Part shown: piece by piece, positions 51,670 through 62,634 of the stretch
Numbering within the stretch: the first letter of the stretch is position 1
Layout of the letters: every line of letters begins with the position of its first letter
From: Fibrobacter intestinalis
GTDB lineage: Bacteria; Fibrobacterota; Fibrobacteria; Fibrobacterales; Fibrobacteraceae
Direction of reading: 5' to 3'
NCBI RefSeq assembly: GCF_900167415.1
Contig: NZ_FUWU01000005.1
Span: 1 to 64,000, forward strand
DNA: 64,000 nucleotides
Made by a program: the position numbers and the translations under genes
The notes under the pieces: model-generated
Told to the model about the DNA's origin: nothing
Database searches by the model: none
The model's input: only the letters and a program-made list of their open reading frames with translations

Positions 51670-52224
51670 ATGTATCTGATTTTAGGATTAGGAAACCCGG
51701 GAACGCAATACTTGAATACGCATCACAATGCGGGCTTCACCGCTGTTGAAAAATTGGCCGATGCCAGCAGGGAATGGAAATCGGAACATAAATCACTGAC
51801 GCAAAAAGTGCTCGTGGCGGGGGAAGAGGTCATCCTTGCCAAGCCGCAGACGTTTATGAATCTATCGGGAGAAGCGGTGCAGGCTTTGATGACTTGGTAT
51901 AAAATCAAGCCCGAAAATCTGCTGGTCTTTAGCGATGACGTGAACTTGGATGTGGGGCGGATTCGGATTCGCGCGAATGGCAGCCATGGCGGGCAAAACG
52001 GACTGCGAAATATCATTGAACATATTGGCGACAAGTTTCCGCGAGTGCGTTTTGGAGTGGGCAAGTGTCCGCCCAAATGGGATTTGGCGAATTGGGTGCT
52101 CTCTAAATTTCCTCCCGAAGATAAACCGATTTTTGAAGAAGCGATTTCAAAAGTTCCCGCTCTTGTGGAATGCTATTTCCGTTTCGGCATGGGAAAGTGC
52201 ATGGAACGCTATAACGGAAAGTGA
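51670..52224 (+). CDS. pth: Peptidyl-tRNA hydrolase
   Basis: Frees tRNA from stalled peptidyl-tRNA. GLGNPGTQYLNTHHNAGF (catalytic His in HHN), KPQTFMNLSGEAV and NGSHGGQNGL are diagnostic. Length 184 is normal. AAGGA lies upstream of the ATG. Confidence 0.95.
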   Translation: MYLILGLGNPGTQYLNTHHNAGFTAVEKLADASREWKSEHKSLTQKVLVAGEEVILAKPQTFMNLSGEAVQALMTWYKIKPENLLVFSDDVNLDVGRIRIRANGSHGGQNGLRNIIEHIGDKFPRVRFGVGKCPPKWDLANWVLSKFPPEDKPIFEEAISKVPALVECYFRFGMGKCMERYNGK

Positions 52225-52311
52225 TTTTTTTGTGCTATTTGTCCTTTTTTGTCAAAAAGGATGTATGCTTATAAATACGGATGAGGACGAACTTTAAAAA
52301 GGAGAATCTTC

Positions 52312-53034
52312 ATGGAAATTTATAAGCTTTTGCCGAATAAGGACGGACTTATCGCTTTCCAGAAAGACGGACAGACGATTTTGGTTGATATGGGTTTGGC
52401 GGATTCTTTTGGCGGAGCGAATGCGCCGCTGGAAATTTGCGGTGTGACGGTTCCTTTTCAACGTGATTTTTCGGAATTGCCGCTTTGTGGAAGGAATCCG
52501 GAAATCGTTTCTCGGATTTTAGACGGTGTGGCGGTAGATCGAATTTTGGGACTTTCTGGGCTTTCTCCTTTTAAAATCATTGTCGATGCATCGGCGCATC
52601 GCATTCAATTTGATACCGAAGAAATATCGCTTTCCCACGACTGGCATTCTGTGGAAATAGAAATGGTGGGAGGATGCCTATTTGTTTCGATTTGGCTGAA
52701 TGGAGTTCCTCGTAAACTTCTTCTGGATTCGGGAACGCCGACTTCTTTTGCGGATTCTTTATGGTTGGACGCTTGTGTACGCAAAGCGGATCGTCAGGAT
52801 TTTCATTTGCTGTCTGGCGATGAAACGGCTTCCGTTTATCGGGCTCTTTCAAAAATCGCGGGATTTACATTTCCCATTCGCTACAGCGTATTGTCCGATG
52901 CCTTGCGGAAAAAAATCGAAAGCCTGAATCATTTGCCGGCAGGAACGGTAAACGGCATTTTGGGCTCTGCGCTTTTGGAGAATCATCGTGGCTATCTCGA
53001 TGTGGCTTCGGGCATTTTCAAAGTGATGCAGTAA
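52312..53034 (+). CDS. Retropepsin-like hypothetical protein
   Basis: A 240-residue protein with a strong AAAAAGGAG ribosome-binding site. The second half has LLLDSGTPTSF, like the D-(S/T)-G site of retroviral-type aspartic proteases, but only one such motif is seen and no clear second flap. It may be an aspartyl-protease-like fold without proof of activity. No signal peptide. Confidence 0.5.
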   Translation: MEIYKLLPNKDGLIAFQKDGQTILVDMGLADSFGGANAPLEICGVTVPFQRDFSELPLCGRNPEIVSRILDGVAVDRILGLSGLSPFKIIVDASAHRIQFDTEEISLSHDWHSVEIEMVGGCLFVSIWLNGVPRKLLLDSGTPTSFADSLWLDACVRKADRQDFHLLSGDETASVYRALSKIAGFTFPIRYSVLSDALRKKIESLNHLPAGTVNGILGSALLENHRGYLDVASGIFKVMQ

Positions 53035-54594
<1,560 letters not shown>

Positions 54595-54618
54595 TCAGCG
54601 GGAAGCTGCCGGGATTTA

Positions 54619-54649
54619 AAACAGTTCGCAGCAATGCGGGCTGTTTTTG
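54619..54649 (+). terminator. Terminator of guaB
   Basis: ACAGTTCGCA pairs imperfectly with TGCGGGCTGT, followed by TTTTTG. Starts 25 bases after the stop. Confidence 0.65.
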
Positions 54650-54829
54650 TTTGTATGAAATGGCATAGTCATCGTAAGTTTTTTTCAATGCGGGAATTTT
54701 TTTCACAAGGGGAATTCAGTTATCAGTTTTCAGTTCTGACTAATCACGCTTCGACAAGCTCAGCGACCGCCGGTTAGTGTGCTTCGACAACCGGTCCCTG
54801 AGTTTATCGAAGGGCTCTAATCCCTAACA

Positions 54830-55726
54830 TCACCCCCGCGGGTGCGCCTTTTTAAAGCTTTCCTTGAGTCGTTCTGCGGAAATATGCGTATAAATTTGCG
54901 TGGTGGCAAGGCTTTCGTGCCCGAGCATCTCCTTGACGCTCATCAGGTCGGCTCCGTTTTCGAGCAGGTGCGTAGCAAAGCTGTGGCGCAGTACATGAGG
55001 ACTCGCTTTTCCCTCCCAACCGATGCTCCGAAGTAAATCGTGAATGTCCCGACGCAGAGTGCGGACATTGTGCGCTTCTCCCTGCTCATTCAAAAATACG
55101 GCTCCTTTTGCGGAAACAAGGCGACCCGCTTCGGCAAGTTTTAATTTGTACGTATTAAACCAGTCGATGGATTCTCGCGTCAGGGGAACTTCCCGCTCTT
55201 TGTTGCCTTTTCCGATAACCCGGACGGTGCGATTTTGAAAATCCAAGCGCAACCAAGTAAGGCTCTGGCATTCCGAAATGCGCAGTCCGGAACCGTAGAT
55301 AAGTTCCAGCAGAACGCGCGCCCTGATTATCGGTAGTGGTGGATTTTCAATCTCCTGAAAGTTGATTTTGGCCAAATCTTTTTGAGAAAGGAAAGAAACC
55401 AGTCGCTTGGGCTGCTTGGGCATGGGAACGGATTCTGCCGGATTGCTGTCGAAAAGATGCTTGCGCACCAGATAGTGCCCAAAGCTCTTCAGGCAGGCGA
55501 TGTGCAAATCGATGCTGGAAATTTTCAGAGCTTCCTGTTGCCGCAGATTCCAAACATAAGTGCGGATTGCATGGGCTGTGAAGGAATGCAAATCGGCATT
55601 GGGGGGCAATGTCACAAGAAATTTGGCGAGGGATTCCCGATAGGTGTTTGCCGTGCGAGGGGAAAACCGGCGTTCGAGCAAAATATACCGGATGAAATTT
55701 TCTGCGTGTTCCGAAAGCAATGCCAT
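54830..55726 (-). CDS. Tyrosine recombinase, XerC/XerD type
   Basis: Phage-integrase-family recombinase. N-terminal SAM-like core-binding domain (HAENFIRYILLERRFSPRTANTYRESL), then catalytic Arg in GSGLRISE, Lys in the beta-hairpin, HVLRHSFATHLLENGADL (H-x-x-R) and the Tyr in TTQIYTH. Length 298 fits XerC/D; which of the two is not clear. I start at the ATG at 55726; a longer frame upstream is not conserved. It probably resolves chromosome dimers, though a dif site is not visible here. Confidence 0.9.
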   Translation of the reverse strand: MALLSEHAENFIRYILLERRFSPRTANTYRESLAKFLVTLPPNADLHSFTAHAIRTYVWNLRQQEALKISSIDLHIACLKSFGHYLVRKHLFDSNPAESVPMPKQPKRLVSFLSQKDLAKINFQEIENPPLPIIRARVLLELIYGSGLRISECQSLTWLRLDFQNRTVRVIGKGNKEREVPLTRESIDWFNTYKLKLAEAGRLVSAKGAVFLNEQGEAHNVRTLRRDIHDLLRSIGWEGKASPHVLRHSFATHLLENGADLMSVKEMLGHESLATTQIYTHISAERLKESFKKAHPRG

Positions 55727-55786
55727 TCCGTTTAAATCTACAAGTTTTTTCACTCCATGTTTAACGAAAATTTTATCTTGTGGAAG

Positions 55787-56938
55787 ATGTTCCGCAAAAT
55801 TTTGAAAACGGTTTTGCTTGCTTGCCTGTTCGCTGTTTTGGATGCGTGGTCCATGGATCGTGTCGTTGGAGCGAATGCTTCTTTGGACATTCATGCGGGC
55901 GCGCGTTCTGCCGCTTTGGGTGGGGCTTCCATCGCTTTGGAAGAGGATTTGCTGGAACTGACGTCGAATCCGCAGCAGCTCTCGAATGCGGAAAATTCCT
56001 GGGTAGCGTTTAGCCACGTTGCTTACTATGAAGATACTCGCTATGATTATGGAGCGGTGCAATTTCCTTTAGGGGAGTTGGGCGGCTTGGGCATCGCGTT
56101 TTCCCGATTCGGGGCGGACGATATTCCTTGGATTGCGGAAGGCGATCCGATTCCCGAAGGTTCGGACTATAAGACGCTTTCGATTGCCGATTATGTTTTT
56201 TCGCTGGCGTGGGGACGGCATTTTTTGAATGGACGCTTGAATGTCGGCGTGGGCTTTCACGGGCTCTATCGGGAACTGGATCAAAGCGGTTGGGGCTTTC
56301 GTGGAGATTTGGGCGCAAGCTATCGCATTTTACCGAGATTTGTCGTTTCGTCTTTTTTGAAAGGCTGGACCTCGTCGGCAACGACCTGGGAAGAAGGAAC
56401 GTTTGAATACAGCTCCCCCGAATGGTATTTGGGCTTGCGCTTTGAGCAGCCCGTCTCCTATTTTTACGGGACTTTTGGTGCTTATTGGCAAAGTGCCGGC
56501 ATTTTGCATCGGGAAAATCGGGACGAGGATTGGGATGGCGGCGTTCGCGGCGGAAGATTTTGGGAACATCCGTTGGATTGGTTGGGCGGAGGGCGTGCCG
56601 GTTTGGAATTCCGGTTTGATTTTGGTTTGTCGCTTCGCGCAGGGCTTTCAAGCCTTTCGGAATGGGAAAGTTGGACTGCAGGCGCTGGATTTGCTTTGTC
56701 GAACTGGCTCCGCGTAGATTATGCGTTTGAATCCCATCCGACACTTTCCGCGGTGCATCGCGTCAGTTTGGAAGTTTCTCCGGGACTGTTTCTTTTCCCC
56801 AAGAAAAAAACGGCGAAAGCGCCTGTTCAAGAAGAAAAGTCGATGGAAGAAAAGGAAGCGATTTCGGAATTGGAACCGATTCCCGAAGAGGAAACGCCAG
56901 AAGAAGATTCCGCTGGTGGAATTTATTGGGAAGAATAG
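55787..56938 (+). CDS. PorV/PorQ-like outer-membrane protein
   Basis: Signal peptide (MFRKILKTVLLACLFAVLDAWS), then a domain resembling PorV/PorQ of type IX secretion: GARSAALGGASIALEEDLLELTSNP..L near the start and strands to the end. The C-terminus ends in an acidic low-complexity tail (EEKSMEEKEAISELEPIPEEE). Fibrobacter uses T9SS-like secretion, so a role there is possible. The start could be 55757, but 55787 has a GGAAG just upstream. Four more genes follow closely in the same direction. Confidence 0.65.
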   Translation: MFRKILKTVLLACLFAVLDAWSMDRVVGANASLDIHAGARSAALGGASIALEEDLLELTSNPQQLSNAENSWVAFSHVAYYEDTRYDYGAVQFPLGELGGLGIAFSRFGADDIPWIAEGDPIPEGSDYKTLSIADYVFSLAWGRHFLNGRLNVGVGFHGLYRELDQSGWGFRGDLGASYRILPRFVVSSFLKGWTSSATTWEEGTFEYSSPEWYLGLRFEQPVSYFYGTFGAYWQSAGILHRENRDEDWDGGVRGGRFWEHPLDWLGGGRAGLEFRFDFGLSLRAGLSSLSEWESWTAGAGFALSNWLRVDYAFESHPTLSAVHRVSLEVSPGLFLFPKKKTAKAPVQEEKSMEEKEAISELEPIPEEETPEEDSAGGIYWEE

Positions 56939-56953
56939 AGGTATATTAGAACT

Positions 56954-57568
56954 ATGAGCGAATTGAATAATTATCGTGCTGCCGGTCTATTTGATCTGCT
57001 TTCTGCGCCTGTTACGCCTATCGGCGCTTTTGATGCGGAACAATTCAAGAAAGATGTGGAGCCTTTATTGGAAAAAGGATCGGCTTTTATTGCCGTTGAT
57101 TTGAGCGGCCTGGATTTTCTTTACAGCGACGCTTGCAGTGCATTTAACATTGTCCGTCAGGAACTTGCCAAAAAAAACGGCGTTTTTGCGGTTCTTACCG
57201 ATCACGATATTGTGGAAGATTGCTTGCGAAAAGCCGGTTTGGACAAGACTTTGACCATCTTTCGGAAAGAGGCCGACATGATGGCGTTCTCGATGAAAGA
57301 GGATATGTTGAAAAATGAGGAAGGCGAAGTGAAGATGGCTGCGGAGGTCAAGAGCGAAAATCGTCGTCCTTCCGGATCGATGCATTCGGTTCGTCGCCGT
57401 GTGACGGGACGCTTCACCAAAAGTTTCAATGCGATTCATAAGGATACGACCATCAAGGGTATGGACAATCCGTTCAAAGAAGAAAAACGCGGTTCTTCTG
57501 TGTGGACTTGGACTTTGCTGGGAATTGCGGCTGTTGCTGCCGTTGTTGTTTATATCGTTCTGCGCTAA
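56954..57568 (+). CDS. STAS-domain protein with C-terminal membrane anchor
   Basis: An N-terminal STAS (anti-sigma antagonist) domain has VDLSGLDFLYSDACSAF with the conserved Ser. A basic linker (RRPSGSMHSVRRRVTGRF) leads to a C-terminal hydrophobic helix (TWTLLGIAAVAAVVVYIVL), making it tail-anchored. Such an arrangement is unusual for SpoIIAA-like proteins, which are soluble. It may link partner-switching to the membrane. It begins 15 bases after the PorV-like gene. Confidence 0.7.
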   Translation: MSELNNYRAAGLFDLLSAPVTPIGAFDAEQFKKDVEPLLEKGSAFIAVDLSGLDFLYSDACSAFNIVRQELAKKNGVFAVLTDHDIVEDCLRKAGLDKTLTIFRKEADMMAFSMKEDMLKNEEGEVKMAAEVKSENRRPSGSMHSVRRRVTGRFTKSFNAIHKDTTIKGMDNPFKEEKRGSSVWTWTLLGIAAVAAVVVYIVLR

Positions 57569-58503
57569 TGGATTCGTTTCGCGAATACAAATCTTTTAAG
57601 TCGGAATGGAAGTCGAAAAAACGGATCCCTATTTTGCGGGTTCTTTTCGTCTTGATTTTGCTTTATGCGGGCTATGCCAGCGGAACATTTTATAAAGCCT
57701 ATTCGGCTGTCGAAAATTTTTTTCGGCATGAAGAAGAAAAGGAATATATGGATGTTTCCTGGCGGGAAGGCTGCTCCATGACGACAGGAGAGGCGTTTGT
57801 CATCAAGAAAAAGTTTTGGGGAGGTTGTGCTTGGACGGTGCCTTCTTCGCGAGCGTCGGTTTATTTGCCGGACAACCCCTTTCTTCGGTATTTGGCCAGC
57901 GTTCCCGGGACTTCGTATCCGTTGAAGATTTACTGGATTGCGGACACTTCGGATTTTTGGAATCCGGGCATGGTTGGAGTGAAACGGGATTCTCTTTTGT
58001 CTTGGTATTATCATTTCAGGATGGAAGATTCTTCTTTTGCTTGGGTGACGGCGGATGGTTGCCGTTATCCTGGCGCTTGTCCGCGAAATCCGCTTTCTGG
58101 CGGTGCGCTGCCGATTCCCGATGATTTTGATTTTCACGGGCGAGAGAATCTGCTTTTGAAAGATCTTTTTATGGGAATTGGAGAAGCTCCGGTATTTCCG
58201 ATTCTTCCGGCCAGGGTTCTTTCGGTGTCCGAGGACTCGCTGGGATACAAGTTATTTTTGGATCATGGCGGAAATTTGTTTTCGCGGATTTCCGGGTTGC
58301 CGTATTTAAAACCGAATGTGGTTGTCGGCGCGCAGATTGAATCTTCCGAGCCGATAGGAAGCCTTTCGCCCAAAGACGAATCCTTTTTCTTTTTAGAAGT
58401 TTTGCGCAATGGCCGTTTTGTTCGCTGGGATGAGTTTTATAGGGAAACGCATCTGGTCGAGGAATGCGACGTGGAACGTTTTCGGATGGATTTAGGGATT
58501 TAG
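57568..58503 (+). CDS. Membrane-anchored degenerate LytM (M23-like) protein
   Basis: One N-terminal membrane helix (RVLFVLILLYAGYASGTFYKA) leads to a periplasmic domain. The C-terminal 90 residues resemble peptidase M23: LFLDHGGNLFSRISGL and FFFLEVLRNGRFV correspond to 'IDHGNGLYSRYSHL' and 'HLHFEVRKNGKPV', but the zinc-binding His residues of the second motif are lost (FFFLEV). It is likely a noncatalytic LytM factor, like EnvC-type regulators. It overlaps the STAS gene by one base (TAATG). Confidence 0.65.
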   Translation: MDSFREYKSFKSEWKSKKRIPILRVLFVLILLYAGYASGTFYKAYSAVENFFRHEEEKEYMDVSWREGCSMTTGEAFVIKKKFWGGCAWTVPSSRASVYLPDNPFLRYLASVPGTSYPLKIYWIADTSDFWNPGMVGVKRDSLLSWYYHFRMEDSSFAWVTADGCRYPGACPRNPLSGGALPIPDDFDFHGRENLLLKDLFMGIGEAPVFPILPARVLSVSEDSLGYKLFLDHGGNLFSRISGLPYLKPNVVVGAQIESSEPIGSLSPKDESFFFLEVLRNGRFVRWDEFYRETHLVEECDVERFRMDLGI

Positions 58504-58504
58504 C

Positions 58505-59632
58505 ATGAAACGTCTGCTGTTGCTTTCTTTATGGCTGTTGCTTTCCTGTTCTCAATCGGATGATGGGCCAATCAGCATTTATCCGGACGATTTTGAATTG
58601 AACGGTTACGGTTATGTTCTTTCTGCGCAGCTGGATTCCGGACGCCGTTTTCATCTTTACGGCGATTCTTTTGCGCTTTCTTTGGACAGTATGTGGACTT
58701 TTGGAAACTGCTTTCTGAAAAATATTGAACTGAATCTGCAATACCCGAATGATACGGTTGCGACAATTCAAGTGAAACTGGCTTTGGGAAATACGGGAAA
58801 AACGGATTGTCCGCAGCCGTTTTTTCGACCGGATACGGTGCTGCAAATCGCATTCCCCGATTCTTGGAAAGAAAGGAATATCCGGGAAATTCGGGTGGAA
58901 GGAAATGCGCACAATGAATTGTTTGCGGAAAATGTAGATACGTCGGCAGCGGCTTCGGCTACATTCAAGGATTCCATTTTGGTTCGGCGTGGAACTTTAC
59001 AGGCAGAAAGCCTTTCGGTGTATTTGGATTCGGCGTTTGACGATCCGTATGCTTTGCCGCGTCGAACATTTGATGAGAAAACAGGCGTGCTCGCGGTAAA
59101 CGATTCTATTCAAGTGGATTCTTTTGCGTATCGTTTTGTACAAGCGAAGTGCCTGGAAATTCATGACTCCTGCGAAACCATTCCCGATACCATTTGGAAT
59201 ATCTCTTGGCGACTAAAGGATACGAATGCGGTTTCGATTCGGGCTGTGTGCGCGGATACATCTTCGGATTCCCTGGTGTTTTGTCTTTCCAAAAATTGGG
59301 AGGTGGATTCATCGTCTTTTGAAGATTCCGTTCGGTTGCGACTGGATACGACGTGGTTCAATTCCAAATATTTTGTCCGGCAAATTTCTCGGTGCGCCGC
59401 TTTGCAGGAAGGCGATTTTTCGGGAAATGCGTCTGCCGGAAGATTTTTTAATGCGAAGTATGTTCTTTTTATTCCATCGGCGGAAGAATCGGGCTGCGGC
59501 CCAGCAGCCTTATCGGAATGGATTTTTTACAGTTTGACCCAGAACAAAGAAATGCTGGATTCGGCTCAAGCGGAAGGCTTGCGCTTGGCTTGGAAAAATG
59601 CTTCTATCGGACATGAAGAGGAAAAAGAATGA
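58505..59632 (+). CDS. Lipoprotein of unknown function
   Basis: Lipobox LLSCSQSDD (MKRLLLLSLWLLLSCS). Beta-rich mature domain of about 360 residues with no family recognised. It lies one base after the degenerate LytM gene and overlaps the Nudix gene by four bases. Likely outer-membrane or periplasmic partner in the same operon. Confidence 0.7.
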   Translation: MKRLLLLSLWLLLSCSQSDDGPISIYPDDFELNGYGYVLSAQLDSGRRFHLYGDSFALSLDSMWTFGNCFLKNIELNLQYPNDTVATIQVKLALGNTGKTDCPQPFFRPDTVLQIAFPDSWKERNIREIRVEGNAHNELFAENVDTSAAASATFKDSILVRRGTLQAESLSVYLDSAFDDPYALPRRTFDEKTGVLAVNDSIQVDSFAYRFVQAKCLEIHDSCETIPDTIWNISWRLKDTNAVSIRAVCADTSSDSLVFCLSKNWEVDSSSFEDSVRLRLDTTWFNSKYFVRQISRCAALQEGDFSGNASAGRFFNAKYVLFIPSAEESGCGPAALSEWIFYSLTQNKEMLDSAQAEGLRLAWKNASIGHEEEKE

Positions 59633-60357
59633 TGCCCATTGAATATACTTTTTCTCCGGAAATTTTGGAAGAAGATCGAACGGTGATTTTGGAGAGTTCG
59701 CTTTTTCAAACATGGCTTGCTCGTTCGCAAAAAAAATTTGTGGTTTCAAAAATCCATTTTTCTTCGGTGGATTTTCGACAGAAAAAACATTCGCCGCTGT
59801 TCATCAAATTGACGGCAACGGCCTCGCTGCCCGATGGAAAACCTGTCCATGGAATTGTTTTGATTCGCGGCAATGCGGTGGGAATTTTAGTCGTGCTGTG
59901 GTGCGAAGGCAAACCGTATTTGCTTTTGGTGCGTCAGCCTCGATTTGCCATCTCGGAACCGGAATCCTTGGAAATTCCCGCCGGCATTTTGGATTGGTCG
60001 AGCGATTATCGCCAAGTGGCTTTGTCGGAATTAAAAGAAGAAGCGATGATGGACGCCAAAGATGAAGAACTCATCGATTTGACGGGATTTTACACAGATG
60101 GAAAATTGGACGGTCATGCGGGCAGCTGTGGACTTTTGGACGAAAGAATCCGCTTGTTTGCGATTGAACGGACGGTTTCCTCTGAAGAATTGAAACGGTT
60201 GGATGGTCGAAAGCAAGAATATACGGATGAAAACGAGTGGATTCGCACTGTTGTCCTTCCATACGAAGAGGCGGGCAAGTCGTTTATCGATCACAAAAAT
60301 TTGCTGGCGATGTTCATGTATGAACGTTATTTGTCGGCGCAGGGCAGGCACTTGTAA
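59629..60357 (+). CDS. Nudix-fold hydrolase
   Basis: Nudix-like: GILDWSSDYRQVALSELKEEAMM aligns with the Nudix box but with changed Arg (S) and Gly (M), so activity is uncertain; the E-L-K-E-E core is kept. The N-terminal 70 residues are a separate strand-rich domain. Plant and bacterial members hydrolyse ADP-sugars. It overlaps the preceding lipoprotein gene by four bases (ATGA) and the 3' end of the convergent PHP gene by 44. Confidence 0.65.
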   Translation: MMPIEYTFSPEILEEDRTVILESSLFQTWLARSQKKFVVSKIHFSSVDFRQKKHSPLFIKLTATASLPDGKPVHGIVLIRGNAVGILVVLWCEGKPYLLLVRQPRFAISEPESLEIPAGILDWSSDYRQVALSELKEEAMMDAKDEELIDLTGFYTDGKLDGHAGSCGLLDERIRLFAIERTVSSEELKRLDGRKQEYTDENEWIRTVVLPYEEAGKSFIDHKNLLAMFMYERYLSAQGRHL

Positions 60358-61807
60358 GGGCAAACCGATTTATTTCGGTTTCGGCTTCCGCTCGGATGTA
60401 AGCGTAATCGCCAAAAGGAATTTCCGCAGAAAATTCAAAATCCGAAAAACGAGTGGCAGAGATGTCGATTTGGCGTTCTCGAATTTCCGTTTTCTTTTTT
60501 CCAAAAAAACATAGCGTTTTTAAAGCCCCAAAGTCCGTTGAACTTTTGAAGTAAAAAGTGGCTCCGCTTGGAGAAAGCTTCCACCAAAGTGCAGGACCGT
60601 TTGTTACATACAAATTCATCCCTCGATGGAGGCTTCTGGGCGATTCGCTTTGAATAACGGTGCGGACGTAACCGAAAACGTGGGCATGGGAACGCTTGAG
60701 CTTGAACAAAGGAATTTGAACGCCTGTGTATTCATTCAAATCGCCGTGGGCATCGTTTCCGCCAAAGGGAAGAATGTAATTCCCTTTTTCCAATTCGGAT
60801 ATCCAAAATTTTCGTCCAAGAATAAAACCCTTGTCTCGGGAACCATTCCAAAATTCCAATGCGACAATCGGATTCTTTGAATTTTTTTGCAGATCGCTTT
60901 CTTTCCATTCGCCTCGTCGAAAAATAAAGCGTTCCAGTCGTCCCATCGGTTCTTTGGGGTGGGCGGCAATGCAGGGAAGATCGACTTGAGAAACGATGTC
61001 GGCAATCGAAAGCGTGGGCGCGTTATTCAGCCATTTTCGCCCGCAGTCCCCTTCGCCGGGAAGGTAAAAAGCGTTTCCGGGAACTAAAAGATGGACGTTG
61101 CGATTTTCGGCATTTCCCGCGGAAATTTCTTCTCCCGCAATCATTTGGGGATAGGGAGGAAGTTCGGCAATTTTTTTTTGGAGGTTCTCGTAACGCGCGT
61201 TGGCATCGGTGCGTTGCATATAGTCGGATTCGCTAAAAGCAAAGTCGTAGGAATGGTCCGTGCAAAAAACAAAATCCAAACCGACGGCTTTTGCCGCTTG
61301 TTGTAAAACGGCAGGGGATGCGCCAAATTCAACGGGATCCGCGGATAGGCTGGTGTGAACGTGAGTGTCTCCCGCAAGATAATCCTTGGGTTTGGGGACG
61401 GGTTCTTTGAGTACGGTAATGCAAAGCGGCGAGGGATTTAATCCGGTGAGGTTGAACCGGCGAATGCGCTTTTCAGATTTGCCGAATTGCACATGGAGCA
61501 CGGCGTCCACTTCGTATTTCCCCGGAGGAATTTTCCCGCAATCTACGCTCCGAAAATAGAATGGCGAGCTGATGGATTCGCCGATGCGTTCCTCTTTTTG
61601 AAAACGTTCTTTGCCGCAAGAAAATGTCGCCGTTAAAGAGTGTACAAAAATGGGGTACCGGTTGGCTTCCCGGATGACGACGAAAAGCTTGACGGATTCA
61701 TCGGGAACGATTTGGAAAGGCGCGTCGATGAGGATTTCCGGCTCTTTCTTGTAAAGAAGGGACCAGGGAAGCTTGAACTTGTAATGGATTTCCGCATATT
61801 CCGGCAT
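60314..61807 (-). CDS. PHP-domain metallohydrolase (CehA/McbA-like)
   Basis: A strand-rich N-terminal domain of about 150 residues is followed by GDTHVHTSLSADP (PHP motif, metal-binding His), FCTDHSYDF, ACxxx-type loops with AHPKEP and GGNDAHGD, the third motif. PHP hydrolases use metals to cleave phosphoesters. The start MPEYAEIHYKFKLP (ATG 61807) was chosen; the longer frame in front is antisense-like. The gene follows the outer-membrane gene by 11 bases. Substrate unknown. Confidence 0.8.
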   Translation of the reverse strand: MPEYAEIHYKFKLPWSLLYKKEPEILIDAPFQIVPDESVKLFVVIREANRYPIFVHSLTATFSCGKERFQKEERIGESISSPFYFRSVDCGKIPPGKYEVDAVLHVQFGKSEKRIRRFNLTGLNPSPLCITVLKEPVPKPKDYLAGDTHVHTSLSADPVEFGASPAVLQQAAKAVGLDFVFCTDHSYDFAFSESDYMQRTDANARYENLQKKIAELPPYPQMIAGEEISAGNAENRNVHLLVPGNAFYLPGEGDCGRKWLNNAPTLSIADIVSQVDLPCIAAHPKEPMGRLERFIFRRGEWKESDLQKNSKNPIVALEFWNGSRDKGFILGRKFWISELEKGNYILPFGGNDAHGDLNEYTGVQIPLFKLKRSHAHVFGYVRTVIQSESPRSLHRGMNLYVTNGPALWWKLSPSGATFYFKSSTDFGALKTLCFFGKKKTEIRERQIDISATRFSDFEFSAEIPFGDYAYIRAEAETEINRFALTSACPAPTNNVHT

Positions 61808-61818
61808 GGCCGCTCTTG

Positions 61819-62634
61819 TTATTTCTGGTTGATGACGCCGAAACTGAATCGGAATTGCAGCATGAGACCGCCTAAATCCCATTTGGCTTTGTCGGTATCG
61901 GTGTCCGGGACTACTTTGGAAAACGGATCGTCCGACTGAACGATAATGCGGGAGTATCCGATATCGCCGTAGATGTTGATGCTTTTCCAGGTGGCGACGA
62001 GATAGCCCAAACTGACTCCGAATCCATTTCCCCACGGCTTTGTTTCGGCTTCGATATGCCCCCAGCTGGAATATATTTCTGTTCCGGGAAGCATCCAGTA
62101 CCAGCGTACGGCAATGCTAAAAAGGCTCGCGTTAGAAAGGCTGATCAGATGGGGAGAAAATGCCATACGGTATTCTAGATACAAGGGAAATCCTTGCAGC
62201 GTATAGCTGTAATCGTGGATTTTATCTTTGCGGTCGGTGACGATGACGGATTCGTTGTCGTAGATGAATCCGAAACCCGCGCTGATAAAATGCCCGGTTC
62301 GCCATTGCCATTGAATGCCTGCGGTAATCGGGAAGCAAAAATTCACGTTTTGAAAATCCTGCTTGGCGACGTAGGCGGATTCCGCTTCGGTCAAAGCATC
62401 TTCCCGAAATTTCTTGTAGATGGTGTCTATCTGGGATTGAAATTTATCGCGGTTGTCAAATCCCAAAAATGAAATGGACGGCTGAATGAAAAAAGAAAGA
62501 ATGCTTTTGTCGTCTCCGGATTTGGATGATGACGTTTCTTGGGAACGGGTGGAATCCACCGTGAACGCAATGGATGAATCCGCGGCGGAAAGGCTTGCGC
62601 AGAAAAATGCCAAGGCAAGCAGAAACTTTTTCAC
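61819..62634 (-). CDS. Outer-membrane beta-barrel-like protein
   Basis: Signal peptide (MKKFLLALAFFCASLSA), Ser-rich stretch, then amphipathic strands (ITAGIQWQWRTGHFISAGFG, LSNASLFSIAVRWYWML, LGYLVATWKSINIYGDIGYSR). Ends ...FRFSFGVINQK. Resembles small Fibrobacter outer-membrane proteins; function unknown. Starts four bases inside the BamD-like gene (ATGA). Confidence 0.6.
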   Translation of the reverse strand: MKKFLLALAFFCASLSAADSSIAFTVDSTRSQETSSSKSGDDKSILSFFIQPSISFLGFDNRDKFQSQIDTIYKKFREDALTEAESAYVAKQDFQNVNFCFPITAGIQWQWRTGHFISAGFGFIYDNESVIVTDRKDKIHDYSYTLQGFPLYLEYRMAFSPHLISLSNASLFSIAVRWYWMLPGTEIYSSWGHIEAETKPWGNGFGVSLGYLVATWKSINIYGDIGYSRIIVQSDDPFSKVVPDTDTDKAKWDLGGLMLQFRFSFGVINQK

